Shown here piece by piece: positions 9,245 to 19,944 of a DNA stretch of 64,000 nt. Below the pieces are notes generated by a model. That model did no database searches. It had not been told where the DNA came from and was given only the letters and a program-made list of their open reading frames with translations. Every line of letters starts with the position of its first letter. Within the stretch, counting starts at the first letter, position 1. The position numbers and the translations under genes are program-made. Source of the DNA: Microbacterium testaceum (lineage in GTDB: Bacteria; Actinomycetota; Actinomycetes; Actinomycetales; Microbacteriaceae); the NCBI RefSeq assembly GCF_006539145.1, contig NZ_BJML01000012.1:48551-112550 (forward strand). Direction: 5' to 3'.

Positions 9245-11101
9245 ATGGCGGATCACGCGAAGACGGCGGCGGGGGTCCTCGCCGGTGTCGGTGGAGAGAG
9301 CAACGTCCAATCCCTCGTGCACTGTGCGACGAGGCTCCGGTTCGTGTTGAAAGACGAGGGCAAGGCGGATGCCGCAGCGATCCGCGCCACGCCCGGCGTC
9401 ATCACCACGGCCCAGGCGGGCGGTCAGTACCAGGTGGTGATCGGCAACGACGTGCCCGACGTGTACGCCGCGATCCAGTCGCAGACCACGCTCGGCGGCG
9501 ACGCCGAAGGAGGCGAGAGCGGGGCGAAGGGCAACCTCTTCAACCGGTTCATCACGATGATCTCGTCGATCTTCACGCCGATCCTCTGGGCCCTCGCGGG
9601 CACGGGTCTGCTGAAGGCGTTCGTCGCCGCCGCCGTCACCTTCGGATGGCTGGATGCCACGAGCACGACCTACACGATCCTCAACGCGCTGTCCGATGCG
9701 TTGATCAACTTCCTGCCGCTGGCGCTGGCCATCACCGCGGCCCGCTACTTCAAGGCGTCGGAGTTCACCTCCTTCGCCATCGCCGGCGCTCTGGTGTACC
9801 CGACCATCACGGCGCTGAACGGTCAGCCCGACATCACCTTCTTCGGCATCCCGGTCACGATGGTCAGCTACGTCTCGAGCGTCATCCCGGTGATCATCAT
9901 CGTGTGGCTGCAGAGCTACGCCGAGCGCTTCCTGCTCAAGGTCCTGCCCGGCGCGGTGCGCCGCTTCCTGGCCCCGATGATCGTCGTGCTCGTCGCCGTG
10001 CCGCTCGTCTTCCTCGTGATCGGCCCGATCTCGAGCCTCGTCGGCGGCGGCCTCGCGGCCGGCATCGGTTGGGTCTTCGAGACCCTCCCGTGGCTGGGCG
10101 GCGCGATCATGGGCGGGCTGTGGCAGGTCTTCGTGATCTTCGGTCTGCACTGGGGTCTCGTGCCGCTGTTCCAGCTCGAATACCAGACCACCGGGCAGAT
10201 TCTGCTCCTCGGCCCCGTGTTCGCCGCCGTGCTCGCCCAGGCGGCCGCCGTCGCCGGCGTACTGGTGCGCACCCGCAACAAGAACCTGCGCTCGCTCGCC
10301 GCTCCGGCCACACTGTCGGGCTTCCTCGCCGGCATCACCGAGCCCGCGATCTACGGCATCAACCTCCCCCTCAAGCGCCCCTTCGCCTTCGGCGTCGTCG
10401 GCGGCGCGCTCGGCGGCGCCCTCATCGCGATGGGCGGGGTCTTCTCGAAGGCGTTCGTCGTGCCCTCCGGCCTGGCTCTTCCCGCCCTGCTCGGTAACGG
10501 CAACATGATCATGCTCGGCATCGGTCTGCTCGTGGCCATCGTCGTCCCGTTCGTGCTGGTCGTGGTGTTCGGCTTCACGGACCCGGTCGACGCGGCCGCC
10601 CCCGCCACCCCGGCGGCCACCACCGACACGGTGGTTCTCAGCCCCGTCGACGGCACCGTCGTGCCGCTCACCGAGGTTCCGGATGCCGCCTTCGCCGACG
10701 GCTCGCTCGGCAAGGGCGTCGCGATCCGTCCGACCTCGGGCGCGGTCTACGCCCCCTTCGACGGCACCGTCGTCGCGGCCTTCCCGACCGGCCACGCGGT
10801 GGGCCTGCGCGGAGCGGACGGCGTCGAACTGCTCATCCACGTGGGTCTCGACACCGTCAAGCTCGGCGGAGAGCACTTCACGCTGAAGGTGCAGTCCGGC
10901 ACCGAGGTGAAGGCGGGCGACCTGCTCGTCGAGTTCGACGGCGACGCGATCGAGAAGGCCGGCTACGACCTGATCACGCCGGTCATCGTCACGAACGGCG
11001 ATCTCTACCCCGACATCGCCGACGCGGCATCCGGTCCTCTCTCGCACGGCGAGACGCTGTTCCGCGCCGTCTCCGTCGATTCCCTCACCCCCGCCCGCTG
11101 A
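9245..11101 (+). CDS. bglF: PTS beta-glucoside transporter EIIBCA
   Basis: This 618-residue membrane permease takes up and phosphorylates beta-glucosides. EIIB comes first, with phospho-Cys27 in VHCATRLRF. Next is EIIC of about ten helices (residues ~100-450, with GITEPAIYG). Last is EIIA, with phospho-His532 in LLIHVGLDTV and a supporting His in TGHAVGL. The B-C-A order and length are those of BglF. The ATG at 9245 is preferred because the frame upstream runs through the attenuator. It is followed after 18 bp by the phospho-beta-glucosidase. Expression should depend on the RAT switch, and hence on the upstream antiterminator, which this permease probably phosphorylates in the absence of sugar. 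Confidence 0.95.
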   Translation: MADHAKTAAGVLAGVGGESNVQSLVHCATRLRFVLKDEGKADAAAIRATPGVITTAQAGGQYQVVIGNDVPDVYAAIQSQTTLGGDAEGGESGAKGNLFNRFITMISSIFTPILWALAGTGLLKAFVAAAVTFGWLDATSTTYTILNALSDALINFLPLALAITAARYFKASEFTSFAIAGALVYPTITALNGQPDITFFGIPVTMVSYVSSVIPVIIIVWLQSYAERFLLKVLPGAVRRFLAPMIVVLVAVPLVFLVIGPISSLVGGGLAAGIGWVFETLPWLGGAIMGGLWQVFVIFGLHWGLVPLFQLEYQTTGQILLLGPVFAAVLAQAAAVAGVLVRTRNKNLRSLAAPATLSGFLAGITEPAIYGINLPLKRPFAFGVVGGALGGALIAMGGVFSKAFVVPSGLALPALLGNGNMIMLGIGLLVAIVVPFVLVVVFGFTDPVDAAAPATPAATTDTVVLSPVDGTVVPLTEVPDAAFADGSLGKGVAIRPTSGAVYAPFDGTVVAAFPTGHAVGLRGADGVELLIHVGLDTVKLGGEHFTLKVQSGTEVKAGDLLVEFDGDAIEKAGYDLITPVIVTNGDLYPDIADAASGPLSHGETLFRAVSVDSLTPAR

Positions 11102-12535
<1,434 letters not shown>

Positions 12536-12552
12536 TCCCCTTCATCGGATCG

Positions 12553-12577
12553 GCCCCGGGTCCCCAGGTCCCGGGGC
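12553..12577 (+). terminator. Hairpin between GH1 and HAD genes
   Basis: GCCCCGGG and CCCGGGGC form a perfect 8-bp stem with a 9-nt loop just after the GH1 stop codon. It could reduce read-through into, or stabilise the mRNA before, the HAD gene. Confidence 0.45.
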
Positions 12578-12598
12578 TGATCCCCTTCTGGAGTGCAC

Positions 12599-13456
12599 AT
12601 GACCCGCATCGCCTTCCTCGACGTCGACGGCACGATCCTCGAGCACGGCTCGGTGATCGCCCCCTCGACGGTGACCGCCGTGCGGAAGGCGCGCGAGAAC
12701 GGCCACCTCGTGTGGCTCTCCACCGGGCGATCGGCGGGCGACATCCACCCCGAGGTGCTGGCGATCGGCTTCGACGGCGCGATCACCAACGGGGGCGCGT
12801 ACGCGACCCGCGGCGGCGATCCCGACGAGCACGCCCTCATCGTCGAGCAGCCGATGCCCCGCGCCGACGTCGAGGCCCTCGAGCGCTACTTCGAGGCCCA
12901 CGGCATCCACTACTTCCTGCAGACCCACGGGGGCGTGTATGCGAGCGCCGGCATGGGTCCCGTGATGACCGAGTACCGCCGCGAACGGCACGAGAAGCGC
13001 GCAGCCGAGCTCGAAGCCGAGGGCTTGCCGCCCGAGCAGCCCCTCTGGCGCGAGCCGCGCCCGGTCTCGGAGGTCGACCGCGACGCCGTCGCGAAGGCCG
13101 TGTTCGTCAGCCCGTCGACCGACACCGTCGCGCACGCGGCGGCCGCCCTCGGCGAGGGCTTCCACGTCATCCCCGGCTCGATCCCGCTGCCCGGCGGGTC
13201 GAACGGCGAGATCGGTCAGGCCGGCGTCACCAAGGGCTCCGCGATCACGGCGGTGCTCGACCAGCTGGGCCTGTCGGCGACGGATGCCATCGGTATCGGC
13301 GACAGCTGGAACGACGTCGAGATGTTCGAGGTCGTCGGCACCCCCGTCGCGATGGGCAACGCGGCACCCGAGCTGCAGCGACTGGCCGGTCGGGTGACGA
13401 CCGCGGTGCTCGACGACGGCGTGCACAACGCGTTCACGGAGCTGGGCCTGATCTGA
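12599..13456 (+). CDS. Cof-type HAD-IIB phosphatase
   Basis: The 285-residue protein has the four HAD motifs. These are the nucleophile loop FLDVDGTIL, STGRS (motif II), Lys in GVTKGSAI (motif III) and GIGDSWNDVEMF (motif IV). The cap domain between motifs II and III is of the Cof/IIB type. Such enzymes remove phosphate from sugar phosphates or from other small metabolites in the cytoplasm. Its place 63 bp after the phospho-beta-glucosidase suggests a role in relieving sugar-phosphate stress or recycling a product of the bgl operon. That is inference. The ATG at 12599 has GGAG 5 bp upstream; a GTG two codons earlier is possible. Confidence 0.88.
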   Translation: MTRIAFLDVDGTILEHGSVIAPSTVTAVRKARENGHLVWLSTGRSAGDIHPEVLAIGFDGAITNGGAYATRGGDPDEHALIVEQPMPRADVEALERYFEAHGIHYFLQTHGGVYASAGMGPVMTEYRRERHEKRAAELEAEGLPPEQPLWREPRPVSEVDRDAVAKAVFVSPSTDTVAHAAAALGEGFHVIPGSIPLPGGSNGEIGQAGVTKGSAITAVLDQLGLSATDAIGIGDSWNDVEMFEVVGTPVAMGNAAPELQRLAGRVTTAVLDDGVHNAFTELGLI

Positions 13457-13531
13457 GTCCGGCTCACCTCCTTAAGGGTGCCCGCCTGCTCCGCCCGCGG
13501 GGCTGACTCGCTCCCCCGCCGCCCCCACGCA

Positions 13532-13581
13532 CGCAGGAACGCGATCGACTCACGCGAACGCGAGCACAGCGCGTTCCTGCG
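13532..13581. terminator. 12-bp inverted repeat between convergent genes
   Basis: CGCAGGAACGCG and CGCGTTCCTGCG are perfect inverted copies separated by 26 bp. The position between two converging genes suits a shared terminator. No U-tract is seen. Confidence 0.5.
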
Positions 13582-13616
13582 CGCGAACGGCGTTCATGCG
13601 GGGAGAACCCCCGCGA

Positions 13617-14468
13617 TCAGTCGAGGAAGATGTCCGGGTACATCGCCGCGTCCGGAGTCCCCGGCACGGCGGCGTACGCGTCGAAGTCGGTGACTCCGGC
13701 GCGCTCGAGCACGTCCTCGACGATCAGCGTCTGCCCGGTCAGCTCACGCGAGGGCGCGGTCAGAACCTCGTATGCGGCATCCGCGTAGATCTCCGGCGTC
13801 CGCGACACCGCCATGAGCCGGTCACCGCCGATGACGTTCTGCACGGCGGCCGTCGCGATCGTCGTGCGCGGCCACAGCGCGTTCGCCGCGATGCCCTCCG
13901 ACGCGAACTCCGCGGCCAGGCCGAGGGTCGCCATCGTCATGCCGAACTTCGCGAGGCTGTAGCCGGTATGCGCGCCGAGCCACTTCGGTGTGACGTTCAG
14001 GGGCGGCGAGAGCGAGAGGATGTGCGGGTTCGCCGCGTCGCGAAGCTGCGGGACGGCGGCGCGCGACAGCAGGAACGTGCCGCGGACGTTCACGTCCTGC
14101 ATCAGGTCGTACTTCTTCGAGGCGAGTTCGAGGGAGCCGGAGAGGTCGATGACGCTGGCGTTGTTGACGACGATGTCGATGCCGCCGAACTCCCCGACCG
14201 TCCGCATGACGGCCTCGGTGATCGATGCCTCGTCCCTCACGTCGCCGACGATCGGCAGCGCCTGCCCACCGGCCGCGCGGATCTCGTCGGCGGCGGTGTG
14301 CACGGTGCCGGGAAGCTTCGGGTGCGGGGTGTCGGTCTTGGCGAGCATCGCGATGTTCGCACCGTCGCGGGCCGCGCGCAGCGCGATCGCGAGGCCGATG
14401 CCACGGCTGCCACCCGACATGAGGAGGGTCTTGCCGGCCAGCGGAGCGCCGGACGAGGGCGTGCTCAT
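13617..14468 (-). CDS. SDR oxidoreductase, HSDL2/citronellol dehydrogenase-like
   Basis: This 283-residue short-chain dehydrogenase has the nucleotide loop SGGSRGIGLAIA, the NNAS motif, a catalytic serine in LSLSPP and the YSLAKFG active site. The insert after the nucleotide loop (AKTDTPHPKLPGTVHTAADE) is characteristic of the HSDL2/AtuB branch, whose members act on branched alcohols or acyl chains. It is the last gene of a three-gene operon; its ATG overlaps the stop of the enoyl-CoA hydratase by 4 bp. Together the operon could degrade a branched or isoprenoid acyl-CoA. The exact substrate is not known. Confidence 0.85.
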   Translation of the reverse strand: MSTPSSGAPLAGKTLLMSGGSRGIGLAIALRAARDGANIAMLAKTDTPHPKLPGTVHTAADEIRAAGGQALPIVGDVRDEASITEAVMRTVGEFGGIDIVVNNASVIDLSGSLELASKKYDLMQDVNVRGTFLLSRAAVPQLRDAANPHILSLSPPLNVTPKWLGAHTGYSLAKFGMTMATLGLAAEFASEGIAANALWPRTTIATAAVQNVIGGDRLMAVSRTPEIYADAAYEVLTAPSRELTGQTLIVEDVLERAGVTDFDAYAAVPGTPDAAMYPDIFLD

Positions 14469-15241
14469 GAGCGTCCTTTCGCGGAGGCGGCGGCGAACGC
14501 GGCGACACGCGCCTTCGCCTCGGGGGTGTCGAACGACGCGCCGATCGTGGCAGCCTCGTCGGCGAGGTTCTCGGCGAAGGTGCGTCCCGCACCCATCCGG
14601 ACGAGGCGCGTGGCCTGGCCGAACGCCGCCGTCGCTCCGTCGAGCCAGAATCGCGCGATCTGCTCGACGCGCGTGACCAGATCCGCGGATGCCACGACCT
14701 CGGCCACGAGACCCCAGTCCAGCGCCTCCGCCGCGGTGAGCATGCGGTCCTGCAGCAGCAGCTGAAGCGCCCGCCGCTGACCGATCGCCGCGGGCAACAG
14801 GGTCGAGACGCCCAGGTCGGGCGTCAGTCCGATGTTGGCGTACCGGCTGACGAAGCGCGCGTTCTCGCTCGCGACGACGTAATCGGCCGCGAGCATGAGC
14901 CCCAGCCCGCCGCCCGCGACCGCGCCCTGGACGGCCGCGACCATCGGCAGCGGCGCTTCCGCGAACGTGCGGATGCCGTCGTGGATCGCATCGGCGGTCT
15001 CGGTGACGTCGATTCCGGACGCACCCGTCGTCGCCATCGCCACGACGTCGCCGCCCGCGCAGAACGCCGGCCCCGCGGCATCCAGGATCACCGCCCCCAC
15101 CGCGGAGTCGGAGGTGACCTCGTGCGCAACCTCTTTCCAGCGGCGCGCCATGGGGAAGTCCATGGCGTTCAGGGACGAGGGCCGGTCGAAGGTGACGCGA
15201 GCCAGCCCGTTGTCGATGCGGAGCAGGATGCCGTCGGTCAT
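14465..15241 (-). CDS. Enoyl-CoA hydratase/isomerase family protein
   Basis: The 258-residue crotonase-fold protein has the oxyanion segment FCAGGDVVAM and the second loop GAVAGGGLGLMLAADY. It also has the typical helix ending in LGVSTLLPAAIGQRRALQLLL. Crotonases hydrate or isomerise enoyl-CoA esters in the cytoplasm. The loop position that usually carries the hydratase Glu reads YANIGLTPDLGV, with Asp at the second site, so an isomerase or atypical hydratase activity is possible. It overlaps both neighbours by 4 bp (ATGA), so the three genes are translated as one unit. Confidence 0.85.
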   Translation of the reverse strand: MTDGILLRIDNGLARVTFDRPSSLNAMDFPMARRWKEVAHEVTSDSAVGAVILDAAGPAFCAGGDVVAMATTGASGIDVTETADAIHDGIRTFAEAPLPMVAAVQGAVAGGGLGLMLAADYVVASENARFVSRYANIGLTPDLGVSTLLPAAIGQRRALQLLLQDRMLTAAEALDWGLVAEVVASADLVTRVEQIARFWLDGATAAFGQATRLVRMGAGRTFAENLADEAATIGASFDTPEAKARVAAFAAASAKGRS

Positions 15242-15999
15242 TTCGGTGCCATTCTGATCGCGCCGTCGAGGCGGATGGTCTCGCCGTTGAGATAGCCGTT
15301 GTCGACGATCGCGAGCACGAGTCGTGCGTATTCGTCGGGGACGCCGAGCCGCGAGGGGTAGGGCACCTGCTGGCCCAGCGAGTCCTGCGCGGCCTGCGGC
15401 AGGCCCTTGAGCATCGGAGTCTCCATGATGCCGGGGGCGATCGTGACGACCCGGATGCCGTGGCGCGCCAACTCGCGCGCGATCGGCAGGGTCATCGCGT
15501 GCACGCCGCCCTTGCTGGCGGAGTAGGCGGGCTGGCCGATCTGCCCGTCGAAGGCTGCGACGCTCGCGGTGTTGACGACGACGCCGCGGTCGCCGCTGTC
15601 GGTGGGGCCGGTTCTCGCCATGACCGCGGACGTCTGAGCGATGACGTTGTAGGTGCCGATGAGGTTCACGCGCACGACACGTTCGAAGTCGGCGAGCGAA
15701 GAGGGGTTCCCCTCGCGGTCCAGGACCTTCGCGGGCGGCGCGATGCCGGCGCAGTTGACGACGACGCGCAGCGGACCCGCTTCGGCGGCGAGGGCTGCCG
15801 CAGCGGCGATCTGCTCGGCGTCCGTCACGTCGGCGGCGGCGAACGAGCCGCCCAGTTCCTCGGCGAGCGCGGCGCCGTCCGAGCGGGGGAGGTCGACGAT
15901 CGTGACGTGGGCCCCGGCCGCGGCAAGCCGCCGCGCGGTGGCGAGGCCGAGTCCCGAAGCGCCGCCGGTGACCAGGGCGGATGCTCCTGCGATGTCCAT
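15238..15999 (-). CDS. SDR 3-hydroxyacyl-CoA dehydrogenase (HSD17B10-like)
   Basis: The 253-residue protein resembles type-2 3-hydroxyacyl-CoA dehydrogenase. It has TGGASGLGLATA for NAD binding, NCAGIAPP, the serine in NTASVAAF, and YSASKGG, followed by TIAPGIMETPML. It would oxidise 3-hydroxyacyl-CoA to 3-ketoacyl-CoA, the step after the hydratase encoded next. I chose the ATG at 15999 because AAGGAGA stands 4 bp upstream; an upstream start would add 11 residues without homology. First gene of the operon. Confidence 0.88.
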   Translation of the reverse strand: MDIAGASALVTGGASGLGLATARRLAAAGAHVTIVDLPRSDGAALAEELGGSFAAADVTDAEQIAAAAALAAEAGPLRVVVNCAGIAPPAKVLDREGNPSSLADFERVVRVNLIGTYNVIAQTSAVMARTGPTDSGDRGVVVNTASVAAFDGQIGQPAYSASKGGVHAMTLPIARELARHGIRVVTIAPGIMETPMLKGLPQAAQDSLGQQVPYPSRLGVPDEYARLVLAIVDNGYLNGETIRLDGAIRMAPK

Positions 16000-16044
16000 G
16001 CGTTCTCCTTCGAAGCTGAAACCGAGTACCACTTTAGTCGAGAC

Positions 16045-17010
16045 TCAGGACCGCGCCGAGCCCCTCTTCTTCTTGACCCGGACTCGCGGCCGGGTGCGGA
16101 TCGCCGAGGTGGTCGCTCCGTCGACGAGCAGGATCGTCTGCTCGGGCTCCCACCCGTAATCCCTCCGCAGTCGATCACTGAGCACGGAGACCGCATCCGG
16201 CACGAGGGTCTCGGTGCCCCGAGGGACATCGACCGCGGCCGGGTCGAGGTCGCGCGCGGCGGCACGCAGGTCGGCGACGAGGCCGCGCACGCGGTCGGGG
16301 CCGTAGGCGGTGGATGCCAGATCCCAGTCCCCCACGACGACCACCGACCCCGCGGCACGCTCTGCGACATCCACGGTCACGCGCGGTCCGAAGCGCACGC
16401 GCACCACGGCCGCACCGATGGCGAGCACGGCCAGCGCGCCGAGGATCGTCGCGGGGGCGAACGAGAAGGCGACGCGGTAGAGCACGGAGTCCCATCCGAC
16501 GACGAGGCCCACGATCGCCCGGAAGAGCGAGTAGACAGCGAAGACCCCGCTCGTGAGGGCGATGACGCGCAGCGGACCGAACGGCTCGACGCGCGAGTGG
16601 CTCGCCACCCACCCGCACGCGCCGCAGGTCACGGCGACGGCGACGGCTTTGGCCGCGAGCGACCCGGGTAGCGGCACCGTCGCGGTCACGAGGGCGACCG
16701 CGAGCGCGAGCGCCAGGATCGCGATCGACGTGTTGCGCGCCCGTCGCCCCTCGAGCGCGCTCAGCGCGACGATCAGCAGGGCGGGAGCGAGCACCATCGC
16801 CACGTCGCCCAGGACGAGGGGCAGGATGCCGCCCCCCGCGCCGTAGATGAAGTACATGGCACTGGAACCGGCCGCCGTCACACCCGCCACGGCGGCGAAG
16901 CGCAGGAACAGCGTCATGGGCCCCGGAGTGCCGATACGCGGCATGGCGATGAACATCACGGCACCCGCGACGGCCACGCTGACCGCGAGTATCCCGAACG
17001 ACAATCCCAT
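16045..17010 (-). CDS. Hypothetical multi-pass membrane protein
   Basis: I do not recognise this family. The 321-residue product has about seven hydrophobic helices between residues 1 and ~215. A soluble C-terminal part of ~100 residues follows (ERAAGSVVVVGDWDLASTAYG) and ends in a strongly basic tail, RTRPRVRVKKKRGSARS. The ATG at 17010 has GGGGGA 5 bp upstream; an ATG six codons earlier is also possible. It is not coupled to the SDR operon, whose start lies beyond its 3' end on the same strand. The topology, a membrane part followed by a cytoplasmic regulatory domain, recalls sensor proteins, but no kinase or cyclase motif is present. Confidence 0.7.
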   Translation of the reverse strand: MGLSFGILAVSVAVAGAVMFIAMPRIGTPGPMTLFLRFAAVAGVTAAGSSAMYFIYGAGGGILPLVLGDVAMVLAPALLIVALSALEGRRARNTSIAILALALAVALVTATVPLPGSLAAKAVAVAVTCGACGWVASHSRVEPFGPLRVIALTSGVFAVYSLFRAIVGLVVGWDSVLYRVAFSFAPATILGALAVLAIGAAVVRVRFGPRVTVDVAERAAGSVVVVGDWDLASTAYGPDRVRGLVADLRAAARDLDPAAVDVPRGTETLVPDAVSVLSDRLRRDYGWEPEQTILLVDGATTSAIRTRPRVRVKKKRGSARS

Positions 17011-17128
17011 GGCATCCCCCGTGATCATTCTGCCGCCGCCGGGGGCGATCGGCCCGTACGCGCATTCCCTCCGGCCGCGGCCCGCACACCCCGGCCCGTG
17101 ACCGCATCACCCCGCCGCGGCGCGCGCC

Positions 17129-17134
17129 TAGGCT
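17129..17134 (+). promoter_or_regulatory. -10 box TAGGCT for leaderless GNAT gene
   Basis: TAGGCT is followed by 6 bp and the GTG start. No ribosome site is present, which agrees with leaderless translation. Confidence 0.5.
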
Positions 17135-17140
17135 CGACGG

Positions 17141-17635
17141 GTGAATCTCCCCGACTTCCGCATCGAGAAGGTCGACGTCGACGATCCGCGAGCGGTCGCG
17201 CTACGCGCCGTCTTGGACGCCGACCTCGATGAGCGGTACCGCGACGCCGATGCCGAGGACTCCCCCGAGGTCGCCGCGAAGCGCGCTGAGGCGCTCGCCG
17301 TCCACGCCGAGCAGGTCGTCGCCACCCTCTTGGCGATCGACACGGCCGACACCCCGCTCGGGCACGTCATCCTGCGCCGCCTCGGCGACGAGTGGGAGCT
17401 CAAGCGCCTCGTCGTCGTGGCCGCGGGCCGTCGACGCGGCATCGGCACGGCGCTCACCGCAGAGGTCGTCGATCTCGCCCGACGCGGTGGTGCCCGACGC
17501 GTGATCCTGCAGAGCGGGCGCATGCAGCCCGAATCGCTGCGCGTATACGCCGCCGCGGGCTTCACGCCCATCCCCGTCTACGAGCCGTATCTCGAGACCA
17601 TGCCGCGCTCGCTCTGCTTCGAGTACGTCTTCTAG
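17141..17635 (+). CDS. GNAT family N-acetyltransferase
   Basis: The 164-residue protein has the acetyl-CoA pyrophosphate loop AAGRRRGIGTALTAE (motif A, residues ~90-105), preceded by the beta strand WELKRLVVV. It ends with the family's YAAAGFTPIPVYEPY signature. GNAT enzymes move an acetyl group from acetyl-CoA to an amine. Members of this subtype are often annotated as acting on small molecules or amino groups of unknown identity. It is a single-gene unit, converging on ykoC. Confidence 0.87.
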   Translation: MNLPDFRIEKVDVDDPRAVALRAVLDADLDERYRDADAEDSPEVAAKRAEALAVHAEQVVATLLAIDTADTPLGHVILRRLGDEWELKRLVVVAAGRRRGIGTALTAEVVDLARRGGARRVILQSGRMQPESLRVYAAAGFTPIPVYEPYLETMPRSLCFEYVF

Positions 17636-17689
17636 ACACCCGCTCCGCGTCGGGCATCCCCCGCAGGCCGCATCGCCGCCCGGCCTCGC

Positions 17690-17704
17690 GGCGCCTTCGG
17701 CGCC
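17690..17704. terminator. Short hairpin between GNAT gene and ykoC
   Basis: GGCGCC-TTC-GGCGCC forms a 6-bp stem between two converging genes. It is short and without a U-tract, so function is uncertain. Confidence 0.3.
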
Positions 17705-17713
17705 CTCAGGGGG

Positions 17714-18499
17714 CTACGTCCCCACGACGCGGAACGCCCCCGACAACACCGCCGCCGCGAGTGCCACGACGATGAGCACGACCGCTGCGCCGAGGGCAGC
17801 GGCATCCCGAGCCGAAAGAGACGACGGGCGCGCCCACGTCCGTTCGACGTCGGAGCCGAACCCGCGGGCTTCCATCGCCGTGGCGAGTTTCGTCCCGCGA
17901 CGCACGGCGAACACGAGCAGCACGAACGCCATCGAGAAGAAGCGGCGGGCCGCGCCGCGGTCACCCAGGCCCCGGGCGCGACGGGCCAGGCTCATCGTGC
18001 GCCAGTCATCGACGAACAGGCCGACCGTGCGGGCCCCCGCGAGCACGCCCAGCACGAACCGGCTGGGCAGCTTCGCCACCTGCGCGAGGGCGTCGGCGAG
18101 CTCGGTGGGGTCGGTGCGGGCGAAGAGCAGGATGATCGGCATGGCCAGGGCCACGACGCGCACCAGCACGGCGAGCGACAGGGCGATGGAGTCGTCGCTC
18201 ACCGTGGCGAAGAGGAAGGTGCCGTAGACGGTCCCTCCCGGCCGGGCGTAGAGCAGCATGCTCACCGCGGCGACGGGGGCGAAGACGATCACCGGCACGA
18301 GACGTTTCAGGACGGTGGCGTACGCCACTCCGGTCAGCGGCACGCACAGCAGCTCCAGGAGCAGTGCCGTTCCCGCGCTCACCGCATCGATCGACGCGAG
18401 CAGGGGGACCGCCAGCACGAGGACCATCGCCACCTTCGTCACGGGATTCACTCCGTCGAGCCAGGCCGTTCGCGGGCGTTCGTCGACGAGGGCGGTCAC
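17714..18499 (-). CDS. ykoC: ECF transporter transmembrane protein (EcfT/YkoC)
   Basis: The 261-residue protein is the shared membrane coupling subunit of an ECF vitamin importer. Five or six helices are seen, plus the two coupling helices with the Ala-Arg-Gly motifs MSLARRARGLG and MEARGFGSD that touch the ATPases. The GTG start overlaps the stop of ykoD by 4 bp (GTGA), so synthesis is coupled. With YkoE and YkoD it should import thiamine or its pyrimidine precursor HMP. The frame continues upstream through the ykoD region but has no homology there. Confidence 0.9.
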   Translation of the reverse strand: MTALVDERPRTAWLDGVNPVTKVAMVLVLAVPLLASIDAVSAGTALLLELLCVPLTGVAYATVLKRLVPVIVFAPVAAVSMLLYARPGGTVYGTFLFATVSDDSIALSLAVLVRVVALAMPIILLFARTDPTELADALAQVAKLPSRFVLGVLAGARTVGLFVDDWRTMSLARRARGLGDRGAARRFFSMAFVLLVFAVRRGTKLATAMEARGFGSDVERTWARPSSLSARDAAALGAAVVLIVVALAAAVLSGAFRVVGT

Positions 18500-19944
18500 G
18501 CGGCATCCCCCAGCCGGATGCGGTGCTGCCCGAGGTGACGCACCACATCGGCGTCGTGGGTGACCGCCACGACCGTGCGCCCGCGCGCGACCTCCCGCTG
18601 GAGCAGGGCGACGAGCTCGACCCATCCGCGGCGGTCCTGACCGAACGTCGGTTCGTCGAGCACGATGACGGCGGGCGAGGCGGCGAGCACCGTCGCGACC
18701 GACAGGCGTCTCTTCTGCCCTCCCGACAGCGTGAAGGGGTTGGCCAGGGCGAGGGATGCCAGATCGAGACGCTCCAGCAGTTCGTCGACGGTGCGGTCGA
18801 CCTCCGCCGGCGGCCTGCGCAGGGCGCGGGGTCCGACGGCGAGCTCGTCGCGCAGGGTCGAGGCCAGGAACTGGTGCTCGGGCTCCTGGAAGACGGTGCC
18901 GATACGGGTGAGCAGCTCCGTCGATCGCCAACGCGAGGGGCGCCGGACCCCGCGCGCCGTGAGCTCTTCGGCGGCGACGACCTCGCCCGCGAGCTCGGGG
19001 AGCAGCCCCGCGAGGGTGAGCGCGAGAGTGGACTTGCCGGCACCGTTCGGCCCCGTGATCACGGTTGCTGCCCCGCGGGGGAGGACGACCTCGAGCCCGG
19101 AAGCGACGGCCGTGCGCTTCTCGCGCCCAATCGACAGGGCGGACGCCCGCAGCACGGCATCCGGCGTCGAGAGGGGCTCGGGCACGGGCAGATCGACCGG
19201 GCGTCCGGGCACCCACACCCCCGCCCCGGCCAGCGCGTCTCCGTACGCGGCGAACACGCGGTCGGGAGGCCCGTCCGCGAGCACTCCACCGCCGGGCGCG
19301 AGCACGACGACGCGGGTCATCAGGTCGGCCCAGACCGCCGTCCGGTGCTCGATGAGCACGACCGTGGTTCCCTCGCTCATGACGACGCGCTCCACCGCGG
19401 AACGGACTTCGGCGACACCCTCGGGATCGAGGTTGGCCGTGGGTTCGTCGAGCAGCAGAAGTCCCGGTCGCATCGCCAGCACGCCCGCCAGGGCGAGGCG
19501 CTGCTTCTGCCCGCCCGACAGCGCCTTGGTGGGGCGATCGAGGGGAACGGCGAGACCCACGGATGCCACGGCCTCGGCCACCCGCGCCGGGATCTGCGCC
19601 GCGGGGACACCGAGGTTCTCGCACCCGAAGGCGACGTCGTCGCCCACCTTCGACAGCACGATGCCGGCTTCCGGGTCCTGCAGCACGAGGCCGATGCGCC
19701 CGCGCTGGGCCTCGGGCACCTCCCCGTCGACGAGGATCCGGCCGCTGACCTCTCCCTCGTCGCTGCCGCCGAGCAGGCCCGCCAGCCCCGCGAGCAGCGT
19801 GGACTTGCCGGCCCCCGAGGCACCGAGCAGCAGCACGCGCTCCCCGGGCTCGATGACGAGGTCGACCTCGCGCGTCGCGGGGAGCTTACGACCGGCGTAC
19901 CGCCACCCCCAGCCCTCGACGTCGACGCGTGCGGGGCCCGTCAT
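18496..19944 (-). CDS. ykoD: ECF transporter double ATPase (YkoD)
   Basis: Two ABC ATPase domains are fused in 482 residues. The first has Walker A GASGAGKST, signature LSGGQKQR and Walker B LLLLDEP. The second has GPNGAGKST, LSGGQKRR and VIVLDEPTFG. The fusion corresponds to EcfA1 and EcfA2 in one chain and is the usual form of YkoD. It powers uptake through YkoC and YkoE at the inner face of the membrane. The ATG overlaps the ykoE stop (ATGA) and the stop overlaps the ykoC GTG. Confidence 0.93.
   Translation of the reverse strand: MTGPARVDVEGWGWRYAGRKLPATREVDLVIEPGERVLLLGASGAGKSTLLAGLAGLLGGSDEGEVSGRILVDGEVPEAQRGRIGLVLQDPEAGIVLSKVGDDVAFGCENLGVPAAQIPARVAEAVASVGLAVPLDRPTKALSGGQKQRLALAGVLAMRPGLLLLDEPTANLDPEGVAEVRSAVERVVMSEGTTVVLIEHRTAVWADLMTRVVVLAPGGGVLADGPPDRVFAAYGDALAGAGVWVPGRPVDLPVPEPLSTPDAVLRASALSIGREKRTAVASGLEVVLPRGAATVITGPNGAGKSTLALTLAGLLPELAGEVVAAEELTARGVRRPSRWRSTELLTRIGTVFQEPEHQFLASTLRDELAVGPRALRRPPAEVDRTVDELLERLDLASLALANPFTLSGGQKRRLSVATVLAASPAVIVLDEPTFGQDRRGWVELVALLQREVARGRTVVAVTHDADVVRHLGQHRIRLGDAA

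Noticed and set aside
17714..19624. Apparent fusion of EcfT to a long N-terminal extension
   Set aside because: The extension is a shadow of ykoD; the GTG at 18499 with GTGA overlap is the proper start.
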